Shown here piece by piece: positions 16,502 through 25,571 of a DNA stretch of 64,000 nt (the stretch's first letter is position 1; each line of letters opens with the position of its first letter). The notes below the pieces were generated by a model that saw only the letters and a program-made list of their open reading frames with translations, was not told the origin of the DNA and searched no databases. Source of the DNA: Argonema galeatum A003/A1 (GTDB lineage Bacteria > Cyanobacteriota > Cyanobacteriia > Cyanobacteriales > Aerosakkonemataceae); the NCBI RefSeq assembly GCF_023333595.1, contig NZ_JAIQZM010000026.1, positions 1-64,000 on the forward strand. Reading direction: 5' to 3'. The translations under genes and the position numbers were made by a program.

Positions 16502-17131
16502 TCAATTATCGGGGTGAGAACTTACTTGCAGTTGCAGGTAGGTTCTCACCGCTTCGGGAACGAGGTAACGAATCGATCGACCTTGGCGATAGTACTGGCG
16601 AATCAGACTTGATGAGATACCCACGCTGGGCATTTGCAGAGCCTGCCAGCGAATTGCGATCGACTGGGACTCCAGCTTTTGGGCAACCTGCTGACAGAGC
16701 GAATCAACTGAGGAGTTGCCAAAGGCGTCTGGGCGGGGTGCCACCAGCCACTCACAGGCTGGCACGAGTTCCTGACGCCGGTGCCATCGCGGTAAGGTTT
16801 GAAAGGCATCTAGGCCAATAATCCAGCACAAATGGGTGTGGGAATAAAGAGACTGGAGGTCTTCCAGCGTGTCAATGGCGTAAGAATAACCGATCGGCTG
16901 GCAGGATCTTGGCAGGATCGCAAAAGCTGAGCGATCGCAAATAGCCAATCGCACTAATTCCCAACGATGCTCAAAATCTAACCAACAAGACTGCGATTTG
17001 TGAGGAGGGCAGCGAGCCGGTATCCAGATAACTTTATCTAGCCCGAACTGACTCAGCGCTGTCTCTGCCATCAACAGGTGTCCCCAGTGAACGGGATCGA
17101 ACGTACCCCCGAAAATTGCCACTTTCCCCAT
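16502..17131 (-). CDS. nadD: Nicotinate-nucleotide adenylyltransferase
   Basis: Joins ATP and nicotinate mononucleotide to give deamido-NAD in NAD synthesis. The nucleotidyltransferase signature GGTFDPVHWGHL (8-19) is intact, as are WIPARCPPHK (substrate loop), WIIGLDAFQTLPRWHR, and the C-terminal SSSLIRQYYRQGRSIRYLVP with the ISS(S)xIR motif. Length 209 is normal. It is divergent from murC across 243 bases. Confidence 0.9.
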   Translation of the reverse strand: MGKVAIFGGTFDPVHWGHLLMAETALSQFGLDKVIWIPARCPPHKSQSCWLDFEHRWELVRLAICDRSAFAILPRSCQPIGYSYAIDTLEDLQSLYSHTHLCWIIGLDAFQTLPRWHRRQELVPACEWLVAPRPDAFGNSSVDSLCQQVAQKLESQSIAIRWQALQMPSVGISSSLIRQYYRQGRSIRYLVPEAVRTYLQLQVSSHPDN

Positions 17132-17313
17132 ACTCGAACATGATTTCCGGAGCGGTAATAGATTCCACGCTTAAAAGTAAAAATAGTAGACCACTGGAAA
17201 AATTGTCAAAAAATGCCGTAACCTCTAGCATAACTGCATAAATTTCCAGGAAATACATCTTTTGGGTATTGAGCCGAATCAGCATTAAAGCTGTATCGTG
17301 AAAAAATAATTCC

Positions 17314-17322
17314 TGCTATGAT
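17314..17322 (+). promoter_or_regulatory. Possible extended -10 for murC
   Basis: TGCTATGAT is an extended -10 match 53 bases before the murC start. No good -35 element is seen at the usual distance, so this is tentative. Confidence 0.3.
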
Positions 17323-17374
17323 ATCGCCTGTTATGGGTGCAGTGCGGTCTTTGTGTGGTGTGTAAGGAGCTAAA

Positions 17375-18934
17375 ATGCTAAATTCAGTAGATTTTAGCGG
17401 GAAGCCATTTCATTTCATCGGTATAGGTGGAATTGGAATGTCAGCTCTCGCCTACGTTGTAGCGAAACGGAAACTGCCTGTATCCGGCTCGGATATTCGC
17501 CCAAGTCACATTACTCAGCGATTACAGGCAATAGGGGCTCACATCTTTGGTAGTCAAGACGCGACAAATTTAGAGTTCTTCCAGCTGGAAGCAGACTCGG
17601 GTTGTGCCGCCGAAGCGACCGCCACGGTTAGTGTAGGCTCAACAACTCTCCGAATGACGGAACAAACCAGCAAAAAGGAAGCTCGCTCTTTAGTCTCGCT
17701 CCCAACAGCTGTCTTGCCTCAGGTTATTTGTTCCACAGCAATCAATCCCGCCAATGCTGAGTATCGAGCCGCACTTGAGTTAGGTTGCCCGATTTTCCAT
17801 CGATCGGATTTGCTGGCCGCCTTAATTGAGGATTACTACAGCATTGCAGTGGCGGGTACTCACGGTAAAACTACCACCAGCAGTACGATCGGGTATTTGC
17901 TGCTGGTGGCTGGTCTAGACCCGACAATTGTAGTCGGGGGAGAGGTGACGGCATGGGAAGGCAATGCTCGGATGGGACAAGGCGATTATCTGGTCGCTGA
18001 GGCAGATGAATCCGATGGCTCTCTCGTCAAGCTTTCCGCCCAAATTGGGGTGGTGACTAACATCGAACTCGATCATCCAGACCACTACGAAAACCTGGAA
18101 GAGGTGATAACCACATTCCAAGTATTTGCACAGCGCTGTCAAATTACGGTTGGTTGCATTGACTGCGCCACTGTCCGCGATCGGCTAAAACCGACAATTA
18201 GCTATAGCCTACAGCCGGATTCTGGCGCTGACTATACGGCAGATTGTGCTGTGTATCGTGCTGATGGAACTACCGCACGGGTTTGGGAGCGAGGAAAAAT
18301 CCTGGGGCAGTTCAATTTTAAGTTGTTGGGAGAACATAATCTCAGTAACGCACTGGCAGCGATCGCAGTTGGTCGTCACTTGGGCTTGGAATTTTCGGTT
18401 ATTGCAAATGCTCTAGCTACTTTTGAGGGAGCCCGCCGTCGCTTTGAACATCGAGGCGAAGTGAATGGCATCCGCTTTATTGACGACTACGCCCACCACC
18501 CCAGCGAAATTAGCGCCACGCTGGCAGCCGCACGCATCCAAGCCAAGGAATTGTCAAATTCTTCGTCTGGAAGGGTTGTAGCCATCTTTCAACCTCACCG
18601 TTACAGTCGTACCCTTGCCTTCTTATCAGAATTTGGCCAGTGCTTCAATAATGCCGACCTTGCGATCGTCTCTGACATTTATAGTGCAGGCGAACCAAAT
18701 CCAGGCCAAATTAGCGGTCAAGTGGTGGTAGAGGAGATCGCCAAACACCACCTCCAAGTGAGGTACGAACCTTCTCTTCAGTCGGTGTGCCAATTTCTTA
18801 AAGAAAATCTCCACCCTGGTGACATTGCCCTCTTTCTCGGAGCCGGAAACCTCAATCAAATAATTCCGGAAGTCATAGCCTTCTACGAAAACGCCGAGCA
18901 AGGTGTCCATCAAGAATGTCGCCGCAGCGCCTAA
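17375..18934 (+). CDS. murC: UDP-N-acetylmuramate-L-alanine ligase
   Basis: Adds L-alanine to UDP-MurNAc, the first amino acid of the peptidoglycan stem peptide, in the cytosol. The Rossmann-type start FHFIGIGGIGMSALA (12-26), ATP loop GTHGKTTTSS (161-170), EADESDGSL and LDHPDHYENLEE, then HNLSNALAAIAVG and FIDDYAHHPSEI all match the Mur ligase order. A 40-residue Ser/Thr/Ala-rich stretch (about 72-113) lies between the first domain and LPQVICSTAINP and is longer than in most family members. murB follows after 52 bases, the usual cyanobacterial murC-murB pair. Confidence 0.93.
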   Translation: MLNSVDFSGKPFHFIGIGGIGMSALAYVVAKRKLPVSGSDIRPSHITQRLQAIGAHIFGSQDATNLEFFQLEADSGCAAEATATVSVGSTTLRMTEQTSKKEARSLVSLPTAVLPQVICSTAINPANAEYRAALELGCPIFHRSDLLAALIEDYYSIAVAGTHGKTTTSSTIGYLLLVAGLDPTIVVGGEVTAWEGNARMGQGDYLVAEADESDGSLVKLSAQIGVVTNIELDHPDHYENLEEVITTFQVFAQRCQITVGCIDCATVRDRLKPTISYSLQPDSGADYTADCAVYRADGTTARVWERGKILGQFNFKLLGEHNLSNALAAIAVGRHLGLEFSVIANALATFEGARRRFEHRGEVNGIRFIDDYAHHPSEISATLAAARIQAKELSNSSSGRVVAIFQPHRYSRTLAFLSEFGQCFNNADLAIVSDIYSAGEPNPGQISGQVVVEEIAKHHLQVRYEPSLQSVCQFLKENLHPGDIALFLGAGNLNQIIPEVIAFYENAEQGVHQECRRSA

Positions 18935-18986
18935 TTTGTGCAAAAAATATGTTTGCCCTCAAGTTTTAGGGCGTGTGTAATCAGCT

Positions 18987-19979
18987 ATGACTGTCTCCAA
19001 TCACCTCTCCCAAGGACTTAAGGTGGCTAGCTCACAAGCCCCTTTCTTCAACCTAAATCAGCCAAAAGAAAAGCAATTTTACCTTCCCGGTACGGAATGC
19101 CCGATCAAGTACCAAGTTTCTCTGGCCAGCCTGACTTCCTTTCGGGTCGGTGGCCCAGCCGAGTGGTACGTCGCGCCCAGACAATTGAGCGAGTTACAAG
19201 CCTGCTTTGAATGGGCTATGTCTTCCGACCTACCGATTACTTTGTTGGGGGCTGGCTCGAACTTGCTCGTGAGCGATCGCGGTCTGCCCGGTTTGGTCAT
19301 CTGTACTCGCCACCTCCGTTACACCCACTTCGACCCCGAAACAGGTCAGGTGACCGCTGCTGCTGGAGAACCCTTGGTGCGTCTGGCGTGGCAAGCGGCT
19401 GAGCGGGGTTGGCAAGGAATGGAATGGGCAGTTGGTATTCCCGGCAGCGTTGGTGGTGCTGCGGTCATGAATGCGGGCGCTCACAATAGCTGTACGGCGG
19501 ATATTCTGGCGCACGCTCGCGTGCTTTCCCCTGATGGCAGCATTCAGATTCTCACTTCCCAAGACCTGGGCTACAGCTATCGCACCTCAATACTGCAAGG
19601 TGAAAATCGCTTGGTCACTCAGGTTACTTTCCAACTCCAACCAGGAGCAGACCCAGCAAGAGTGATGGCTGCAACAACCGAACATCTCCGGCGGCGGCAT
19701 AGCACTCAGCCTTATAACAAGCCTAGCTGCGGCAGTGTGTTTCGCAATCCAAAACCTCACGCAGCTGCGTGGTTAATTGAGCAAACAGGTCTCAAAGGCC
19801 ATCGCATCGGAGGTGCTACAGTTGCCGAACGCCACGCCAACTTTATTCTCAACTGCGGTGGGGCAACGGCTAATGATATTTTCCACCTGATCCGCTATGT
19901 CCAGAGTAAGGTGGAACAGCACTGGTCTCTGTGCTTGGAGCCAGAGGTGAAGATTCTGGGCGAGTTTCAACCTGTTTAG
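18987..19979 (+). CDS. murB: UDP-N-acetylenolpyruvoylglucosamine reductase
   Basis: FAD/NADPH enzyme making UDP-MurNAc, the substrate of MurC, in cell-wall synthesis. The FAD-binding motifs TSFRVGGPAEWYV (near 51) and LGAGSNLLVSDRG (near 93) are present, followed by GIPGSVGGAAVMNAGAH. The type II MurB signature GCGSVFRNP carries the catalytic Ser, and LKGHRIGGATVAERHANFI is near the end. Length 330 is normal. Presumably one operon with murC. Confidence 0.93.
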   Translation: MTVSNHLSQGLKVASSQAPFFNLNQPKEKQFYLPGTECPIKYQVSLASLTSFRVGGPAEWYVAPRQLSELQACFEWAMSSDLPITLLGAGSNLLVSDRGLPGLVICTRHLRYTHFDPETGQVTAAAGEPLVRLAWQAAERGWQGMEWAVGIPGSVGGAAVMNAGAHNSCTADILAHARVLSPDGSIQILTSQDLGYSYRTSILQGENRLVTQVTFQLQPGADPARVMAATTEHLRRRHSTQPYNKPSCGSVFRNPKPHAAAWLIEQTGLKGHRIGGATVAERHANFILNCGGATANDIFHLIRYVQSKVEQHWSLCLEPEVKILGEFQPV

Positions 19980-20050
19980 AGCTGTTCGCAGGCGGGAATG
20001 CTTGTTATAGATGAGGAAACAATTTGTTTGGTACGCAGGAATATGGTTGT

Positions 20051-20113
20051 GTGGGGGCACGGAGTGATAAACCTTATTCCTCTACCCAAAATATCTCGGA
20101 GCTGTGCTACTAC
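20051..20113. repeat. Family B element, degenerate copy
   Basis: GTGGGGGCACGGAG is followed by TTATTCC, TCTACCCAAAATATCTCGGA and GTGCTACTAC. The centre is nearly the same as in the copy at 41452-41517, but the ends have drifted. In the 305-base gap between murB and ybaB no gene was seen. Confidence 0.55.
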
Positions 20114-20284
20114 TTATGTGTCTCTTAAGAGGTAATGGGCTCAAGGTGATGGGTAAGCAAATGTAAGGCTCATCACCACTCATTACTGACAAATGGTAAA
20201 AGGATTGCGTCCGTTTACTCTTGTGAAAGGGATATTAGGTGGGTGAGCGTTAAGATCGGGTAGGTATACGCAGTCAATTAAGCT

Positions 20285-20629
20285 ATGTCACAGAAACAGG
20301 GATTCAGCTTCGGTCTGGGGAAAATGAAAGAGCTGGCCGATGCTTTCAAAAAAGCTCAACAGGTTCAAGAAGGTGCCAAAAAGCTTCAAGAAGAATTGGA
20401 GCAAATGGAGATTGAGGGACAGTCTGAAGATGGCTTAGTCAAGGTTGTTCTCAACGGCAACCAAGAACCCCGTCACGTGGAAATTTCCCCTGACGCCCTT
20501 GGGCAAGGAGCAGAAGCCCTTTCTGCCATCGTTGCGGCGGCGATGAAAGATGCCTACGAAAAATCCACGGCTACGATGCGGAGTCGCATGGAAGAGTTGA
20601 CGAGTGGGCTAGATCTACCAGGGCTTTAA
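20285..20629 (+). CDS. ybaB: YbaB/EbfC nucleoid-associated protein
   Basis: A 114-residue DNA-binding protein of the YbaB/EbfC family, forming dimers that bind and organise DNA. It starts with a Gly/Phe-rich leader (GFSFGLGKM) typical of cyanobacterial members. A helical tweezer segment follows (LADAFKKAQQVQEGAKKLQEEL), then the sheet core DGLVKVVLNGNQEPRHVEISPDAL and the C-terminal helix with AAAMKDAYEKSTATMRSRM. In cyanobacteria it often follows murB, as here. Confidence 0.9.
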   Translation: MSQKQGFSFGLGKMKELADAFKKAQQVQEGAKKLQEELEQMEIEGQSEDGLVKVVLNGNQEPRHVEISPDALGQGAEALSAIVAAAMKDAYEKSTATMRSRMEELTSGLDLPGL

Positions 20630-20636
20630 ATTAGCT

Positions 20637-20710
20637 GTAGGGGCTCCGCATTCCGTAACAGATCTTTGGGTTTAACCAAAAAATTATCCTCGGAATGAAT
20701 CGCCCCTACA
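20637..20710. repeat. GTAGGGGC inverted-repeat element, family B
   Basis: TGTAGGGGC (20637) and GCCCCTACA (to 20710) are terminal inverted repeats. The second tier is GCATTCCG/CGGAATG. The centre has TTTGGGTTTAACCAAA. It lies between ybaB and its terminator. Confidence 0.75.
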
Positions 20711-20720
20711 ATACGAAAAG

Positions 20721-20758
20721 CAGCAGGGCTGTCTGGCGAAGCTAGAACAGCCCTGCTG
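20721..20758. terminator. Bidirectional terminator between ybaB and the carotenoid protein gene
   Basis: CAGCAGGGCTGT (20721-20732) pairs with ACAGCCCTGCTG (20747-20758), a 12-bp perfect stem, between two convergent genes. There is no long T-run on either side. Confidence 0.6.
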
Positions 20759-20771
20759 TATTCTTGGCAAT

Positions 20772-21302
20772 CTACAAACTGGCAGTTTTGCCAGTTTCAG
20801 CTTGAGTGGGAATTGGCTTAACGTCGCTGTAGCCCATGTTACTGGCTACTGTACGTAAAACTGATATTTGCCCCTCAAAATCTAGTCCTTCAATTTGCGA
20901 GAGTGCATCGTTGATGGATTGAGCGGCTTGGTAGCCTTCGGGCAGATCCACTACCGTATCGCCCATACCCTGTGCCCAAGCATACCACGCCATCAACTGG
21001 TTATTTTGTTTGAGAGCGCCGTAGGCACGGGAATATTCTGTGTCTTCGCGGTTGGCAATTTCTCGCATTACTGCCAGCTGTTTATCATCTGACAATTCGT
21101 AAAAGTCTCCCATCAACTTGGGAGCTAGTTCGGGGTCAGTTGCTGTGGGAGCCGCTGGCGTAATTGAATCTCCCATTTTTTCATAAATAAAATAGAGCAG
21201 TGCTAGTTTTTCATCCGTACCCAGAGCTTCAAAAGCATCAACGAATTTTTGTGTCTCTTGTGTAAGGGCTTGAGACTTGATGGTGTTTTGACTTGCAATC
21301 AT
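20772..21302 (-). CDS. hcp: Helical carotenoid protein (OCP N-terminal domain homologue)
   Basis: A 176-residue, all-helical protein equal to the N-terminal carotenoid-binding domain of the orange carotenoid protein, without the regulatory C-terminal domain. Such HCPs bind a ketocarotenoid and quench singlet oxygen or excited phycobilisomes, depending on clade. Visible are the opening helices TQKFVDAFEALGTDEKLALL, YFIYEKMGDSITPAAP, NREDTEYSRAYGAL, LMAWYAWAQGMGDTVVDLP and the closing ISVLRTVASNMGYSDVKPIP. The clade and quenching ability cannot be told from this reading. It lies 1.2 kb from crtB-crtP, which start carotenoid synthesis. Confidence 0.88.
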   Translation of the reverse strand: MIASQNTIKSQALTQETQKFVDAFEALGTDEKLALLYFIYEKMGDSITPAAPTATDPELAPKLMGDFYELSDDKQLAVMREIANREDTEYSRAYGALKQNNQLMAWYAWAQGMGDTVVDLPEGYQAAQSINDALSQIEGLDFEGQISVLRTVASNMGYSDVKPIPTQAETGKTASL

Positions 21303-21520
21303 AAGTTGTTTTCCAATGATAATTACAGCGGTTCCCTAAGAAATATCAGTTTTAAGTTCTTGAAATCGCCCTCCAATAGAAAGAGTTCGATCCATTCATT
21401 TTGGTAGAGTAAATATTCCTTAAACTCCAATTGGAGATCTATCTCAAGAGAGTCGAAAAAAGGAAATGTGTCTCGTTAGGATTAATTACATAGATAAAAA
21501 AGTGCAAATAGGAGAATGTT

Positions 21521-21892
21521 ATGGCCGAAAAAATGACTCCCAACCCGGCAGAAGCTACCACTCAGGATGCTCAGCTAGTGGCTGAGAATATGGTGGCGGG
21601 TAAGGAGAAAATGCCAGAAATCGATGTCAATGCTGACTACGAAGCATCAAAGGCTTTCAGCGTCAGTGAGATCGATCGCACTGGGGCAGGTACACAAGCA
21701 GCAGCAGAGGCAACTGCACCTAAATTTCAAGTCGGCCAAGCGCAAGAAACGACTTATAAAGCAGAAGCCACTGGCAATCCAAATGACTTCATAGATATGG
21801 CAAGGGACGTTAACCCTACATCTGTAGGTGTTGGCAACGTTTCCGACGATTTAGTGAAGAAAGCTTTGGAAAAGGGAAAACCGGGGCAGTAA
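21521..21892 (+). CDS. Small disordered hypothetical protein
   Basis: A 123-residue acidic, Ala/Thr/Gln/Glu-rich protein without membrane segments or recognised domain, probably mostly disordered. It ends DFIDMARDVNPTSVGVG, then SDDLVKKALEKGKPGQ, the only part with clear helical character. A strong ribosome site (AGGAG, 7 bases before ATG) and clean coding character support it as a real gene. It sits between the helical carotenoid protein gene (divergent) and crtB (convergent). A link to carotenoid or stress function is only positional. Confidence 0.65.
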   Translation: MAEKMTPNPAEATTQDAQLVAENMVAGKEKMPEIDVNADYEASKAFSVSEIDRTGAGTQAAAEATAPKFQVGQAQETTYKAEATGNPNDFIDMARDVNPTSVGVGNVSDDLVKKALEKGKPGQ

Positions 21893-21996
21893 GTTCGGTA
21901 TTTGTTTCGTTAGGGAATAACGGTTTATATCGCTCAACCACCTAAGAGTTGAGCGTTAATTTTTATATGACAGAATCAGACTCGATACAAGGAGAC

Positions 21997-22926
21997 TCAA
22001 AGTACTTTCGATCGCAACCCGGCTATGGGCAAACAGAGAAGTTTGCGGGGGCCAGAAACGAAAGCTCTTTGCCGGAAGACATCGTACTGGTTGCGTTCGA
22101 TCGCATCTAAAATCTGCTGATAGAGCATCAAAGCTGTCCATACAGGCCAACGGGAATCGGCACAGAGTCTCCTGATCCCTTTTTCTGCCAGAGTAAAGAA
22201 CTTGCGTGCCCGTTGGATTTGGAAGCGCATCAGTTCCCGCCATCGTTCATCGACCACACCCTTAAAGAGGTCGTCCTCTGTGTAATTAAACAAAGCTAAT
22301 TCTTCTAAGGGTATGTAGATACGACCCCGGCGGGCGTCTTCGCCGACATCGCGGAGGATGTTGGTAAGCTGGTTGGCGATGCCCAATGCGATCGCTTCTT
22401 CAGTGGGAATGAGGACATCCTTATCCCGGTTCCAAGGCGCGGTGTGATTCGATGTATCGACGCCCAGTATAGCGGTAGACATTAAGCCAACCGTACCTGC
22501 TACCCGATAGCAGTAGAGGTTAAGTTCCTCAAACGTCTCGTATCGGCTACGGTACAAGTCCATACGCTGTCCGGCAATCATATCCCGAAACGGCTCAATG
22601 TCCATCGGGAACTGTTGCAGCGTATCTACCAAGGCCACATCAATATCATCTAGCGGATCGCCAGCAAATAAACATTCCAGTTGTTTTTCCCAACCATCTA
22701 AAGTTTCGTTGGTTGTTGTACTTGATTGGGGGCCATCTACGAGTTCGTCAGTGCGACGGCACCAGGCATAAATCGCCCAAATCGCCCGACGCTTGGCCTC
22801 TGGCATCAGTAATGTGCCTAAATAAAACGTCTTGGCGTATTTGGCTGTAACCTGACGACAGAGTTCGTAAGAGTTCGACCGAGAGGCCAGCGTTCTCATG
22901 CGAGGGTAATTAGACAGTTGCAGCAT
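21997..22926 (-). CDS. crtB: 15-cis-phytoene synthase
   Basis: Condenses two geranylgeranyl diphosphates to phytoene, the committed step of carotenoid synthesis, at the membrane surface. Family motifs: KTFYLGTLLMP, the first Asp-rich motif AWCRRTDELVD near 55-65, GQRMDL, CYRVAGTVGLM, the second Asp-rich region NQLTNILRDVGEDARRGRIYIP and PLEELALF. Length 309 is normal. It overlaps the crtP stop by 17 bases and follows it in the same operon. Confidence 0.95.
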   Translation of the reverse strand: MLQLSNYPRMRTLASRSNSYELCRQVTAKYAKTFYLGTLLMPEAKRRAIWAIYAWCRRTDELVDGPQSSTTTNETLDGWEKQLECLFAGDPLDDIDVALVDTLQQFPMDIEPFRDMIAGQRMDLYRSRYETFEELNLYCYRVAGTVGLMSTAILGVDTSNHTAPWNRDKDVLIPTEEAIALGIANQLTNILRDVGEDARRGRIYIPLEELALFNYTEDDLFKGVVDERWRELMRFQIQRARKFFTLAEKGIRRLCADSRWPVWTALMLYQQILDAIERNQYDVFRQRAFVSGPRKLLCLPIAGLRSKVL

Positions 22927-24352
22927 TTTTCGCAGGCTGGGAGGTTGTCTGAGTTTTGGTTGCCTCTTGCACCATTTGGGGATGAGCTTCGGCGATCGCC
23001 TGCGCTGTCAGCTTACCAGAAAGTGTTGCTCCTTCCATACTCGCTAAATAGCGTTGCATGGTGTAATCGCCAGTTAGATAAAAATTTGCTATCGGTGTTT
23101 TTTGGGAGGGACGGTGTTGCTGGCGTCCTGGAGTTGCCTTGTAGACTGAGCGTGGCGTCTTTACAACGTGATATTTGAGCAATTTAGCTGGGTTATCAGT
23201 CCCAAAGTGGTCGGGGAAGAGTTTTTCTAACTCTGCGATCGTCGCTTGCACGATTTCTTCATCCGATCGATCGATCCAATCTTTTGCCGGGGCTAAAACT
23301 AATTCCAGCATGGAGCGATTGGGATTGGCGTACTCGCGACAGGTATTGCTCATGTCAGCATAGACGCTGAGCAGGTGAGAACGGGAAAACAGCAGGTGGT
23401 CGATGTCGGTGAGTTTGCGATCGAACCACAGATGCACGTTAATCACCGGCACCCCTTCTAAGCCTTCCAGCTTGCCGAAGAAGTCCATCTGCTTCCACTC
23501 TTGGGGTAGCATCACCTTTAGGGGGTCAACCGGCATGGCAGAGACGTACAGATCGGCTGTGAGAACTTCATCGGGTCTACCGTCCAACCCCCGAATTAGG
23601 AAACCGCGCACTGTCCCATCAGGATTAAGCAAAAACTCCTTCAGTGGGGCATTTAACCGCACTTCCCCGCCCCGTGCCGTAATGTAATCTACGATCGGCT
23701 CACACAAGCGCTCAGTCGGCGAACCATCCAGAAATGCCATCTTGGAACCGTTCTTTTCCTGGAGGAAGCGATTGAGGGCAGTCAGCAGAATTGTCGCCGA
23801 AATTTCTGACGGGTCAATAAAGTTCAGCGCCTTAGACATGGCGATGAAAACTTCTTTCTCTACCCTTGGGGGGATGTTTTGTACTTTCAGCCACTCCGAC
23901 CAGGAATATTTGTCCATTTCCTCGACATACTTCTGCCCTTTAATCATCGCCGGAATTAGGCCAATCCCGAAGCGAATTTTTTCAGGCCATGTCAGCATAT
24001 CGTTATTGCCCAGAATTGCCACAATACCGTTGAACGGTGCTGGGATGTCGGGGAAGTCGAAGCGGGAGTATGTACCAGGGGCGTTTGGTTGATTGAAGAT
24101 CATTGTGTGTTCTTTCCACTGCAATCGATCTTCGATGCCCAGTTCTTTGAATAGCTGCAATATATTGGGATATGCCCCAAAGAAGATATGCAGCCCAGTT
24201 TCGTACCAGTCGCCGTCAGCATCTTTCCATGCGGCAACCTTACCGCCCAGTACGTCACGCCGTTCTAATACAATGGGCGTGTGACCTGCGTCTGTGAGAT
24301 ATTTAGCGCAGGAAAGTCCTGCCAGACCTGCTCCAGCGATCGCAACTCGCAT
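22910..24352 (-). CDS. crtP: 15-cis-phytoene desaturase (plant type)
   Basis: FAD enzyme turning phytoene into zeta-carotene using plastoquinone, the PDS/CrtP type of plants and cyanobacteria and not bacterial CrtI. The dinucleotide motif VAIAGAGLAGLSCAKYL (3-19) starts the protein. Then come VLERRDVLGGKVAAWKDADG, YETGLHIFFGAYPN, the TWPEKIRFGIGLIPA region and the C-terminal FYLTGDYTMQRYLASMEGATLSGK. Length 480 is normal. First gene of a crtP-crtB operon. Confidence 0.95.
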   Translation of the reverse strand: MRVAIAGAGLAGLSCAKYLTDAGHTPIVLERRDVLGGKVAAWKDADGDWYETGLHIFFGAYPNILQLFKELGIEDRLQWKEHTMIFNQPNAPGTYSRFDFPDIPAPFNGIVAILGNNDMLTWPEKIRFGIGLIPAMIKGQKYVEEMDKYSWSEWLKVQNIPPRVEKEVFIAMSKALNFIDPSEISATILLTALNRFLQEKNGSKMAFLDGSPTERLCEPIVDYITARGGEVRLNAPLKEFLLNPDGTVRGFLIRGLDGRPDEVLTADLYVSAMPVDPLKVMLPQEWKQMDFFGKLEGLEGVPVINVHLWFDRKLTDIDHLLFSRSHLLSVYADMSNTCREYANPNRSMLELVLAPAKDWIDRSDEEIVQATIAELEKLFPDHFGTDNPAKLLKYHVVKTPRSVYKATPGRQQHRPSQKTPIANFYLTGDYTMQRYLASMEGATLSGKLTAQAIAEAHPQMVQEATKTQTTSQPAKNAATV

Positions 24353-24396
24353 TCGTTGGTTCTACCCTTACTCGTGCTTCCGTCTTTATCGCTCTC

Positions 24397-24402
24397 ATTA
24401 TA
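24397..24402 (-). promoter_or_regulatory. Consensus -10 (TATAAT) for crtP-crtB
   Basis: The minus strand reads ACTTATAATGAG, giving a perfect TATAAT whose start site would fall about 38 bases before the crtP ATG. There is no clear TTGACA at the usual spacing. Confidence 0.45.
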
Positions 24403-24449
24403 AGTTACAAGTCGTTACATTTTTAGCAGTTTAGCGATCGCGAATATGC

Positions 24450-24686
24450 AGAAGGGTGGGCAGTGCCCACCATAAATCCTGCCTCTGAAACGCTAAATGG
24501 CTTTTCTGCTTGCTGGCGAAAACAGCGCCACGGCGTTAAGAAACCGGGTTTCTTTGGGCGTAATTAACAAAATAGGACTTCCGCAACTGGCACATTAAAA
24601 AAGGTACGTAGTTGCGCTTTAGCGCTAGATTTGCCGCTAAAGCGCAACTACGTACCCTTCTTCCCCTAGTCCCTAGCCCCTAGCCC
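24450..24686. repeat. Gene-free gap with four kinds of repeat
   Basis: Contains the GGTGGGC/GCCCACC hairpin (24455-24471), the short palindrome AGAAACCGGGTTTCT (24539-24553), a family A hairpin (24603-24656, 22-bp stem with GTAGTTGCG/CGCAACTAC) and CCCTAGY heptamers from about 24662. The heptamers run into the stop region of the next gene. No gene or RNA recognised in 24403-24686. Confidence 0.8.
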
Positions 24687-25133
24687 CTAGTCCCTAGCTA
24701 TATCTCCTTCTCGTTCCCAAATTAAATTCATAGCGTTTTTAATAATTTCCTCTTGATTAACTAATTGACTTAGTTCTTCAGGTTCATATTTACCTTCAAA
24801 GGCTTCTATCGCCGCTTTTTCTAATGCTAAATCATAAGCATCTTCTAAAGTTGCTGCTAATTCTTCTTCACTCATATAAGTTCCTTTTGCTTTTTCGCGA
24901 GAATTAGTGCGTTTAATTTGCTTGACAGAATTGCGAATAGAAAGATTCCAAGACCTAGTTGTGCGATTTTCAGCAGATTGCTTAATCAGATGCAGAAGCA
25001 AAATGATGCCATAACTAAATATTTTGTTCAGTTTGTCGGATTTGCTCATTTCTTCTAGTTCTTCTACCAATAACAAAGCTTCTGCAATATTACCTGCGTG
25101 GAGTAGTTCTTTGAGGGCAAGTAGTTCTTCCAT
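24687..25133 (-). CDS. DUF29 family protein
   Basis: A 148-residue helical protein that I assign to the DUF29 family, frequent in cyanobacteria and of unknown function. The features used are LKELLHAGNIAEALLLVEEL, then ILLLHLIKQSAENRTTRSW and SIRNSVKQI, where a hydrophobic helix is followed by a conserved RSW segment. The end (REGDIARD, stop) falls within a CCCTAGY heptamer tract, so the original C-terminus may have been altered. It lies beside other small accessory genes. Confidence 0.65.
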   Translation of the reverse strand: MEELLALKELLHAGNIAEALLLVEELEEMSKSDKLNKIFSYGIILLLHLIKQSAENRTTRSWNLSIRNSVKQIKRTNSREKAKGTYMSEEELAATLEDAYDLALEKAAIEAFEGKYEPEELSQLVNQEEIIKNAMNLIWEREGDIARD

Positions 25134-25226
25134 TGGATTGATTCCTCCTGGATTGGGCTAATTAATTTTAGTATAATGGCTGAAAATATTATATAGCGAT
25201 CGCATTAATGGGCGAGCGCCTTTTTT

Positions 25227-25568
25227 TTATCTCGACGGACGAATCACTCGAATTAATTTACCTCTCAAGTTTTCTTCAGCAAAAATAGCATCGTTAATGC
25301 GTGTCGCTTGTCTTTCTAAGTTTAGGTCTTCTTTGCAGACAATAATACCTGCATGATTTGGTTCTAAACGATGCAGTCGGATAAAATCACCCCAATTGCG
25401 GGTTAAAACAGCACGATTATTGCTAATAGCGAAAGCTAAAACCTCTTCATCAGGAATACCAAATCCTGACTTTCCCGCTTCTCTAGAAGTTAAAACATCG
25501 TGACCGAAAGCACGTAATAATTCTACGATCGGCAGTGGGAAGTTTTCATCTGCATAAATACGTGCCAT
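25227..25568 (-). CDS. DUF5615 PIN-like toxin candidate
   Basis: A 113-residue protein of the DUF5615 (PIN-like) family. The PIN fold shows as YADENFPLPIVELLRAFGHDV (first acidic residues), ISNNRAVLTRNWGDFIRLH (second acidic site) and the end GKLIRVIRPSR. By family knowledge these are candidate RNase toxins paired with DUF433. The DUF433 gene ends 3 bases upstream on the same strand, so the two are one operon. Activity not shown. Confidence 0.8.
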   Translation of the reverse strand: MARIYADENFPLPIVELLRAFGHDVLTSREAGKSGFGIPDEEVLAFAISNNRAVLTRNWGDFIRLHRLEPNHAGIIVCKEDLNLERQATRINDAIFAEENLRGKLIRVIRPSR

Positions 25569-25571
25569 TTT

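Noticed and set aside
17585..17715. Ser/Thr-rich stretch of MurC as a possible repeat insertion.
   Set aside because: No copy of this stretch was found elsewhere in the window, and the inter-domain part of cyanobacterial MurC varies in length.
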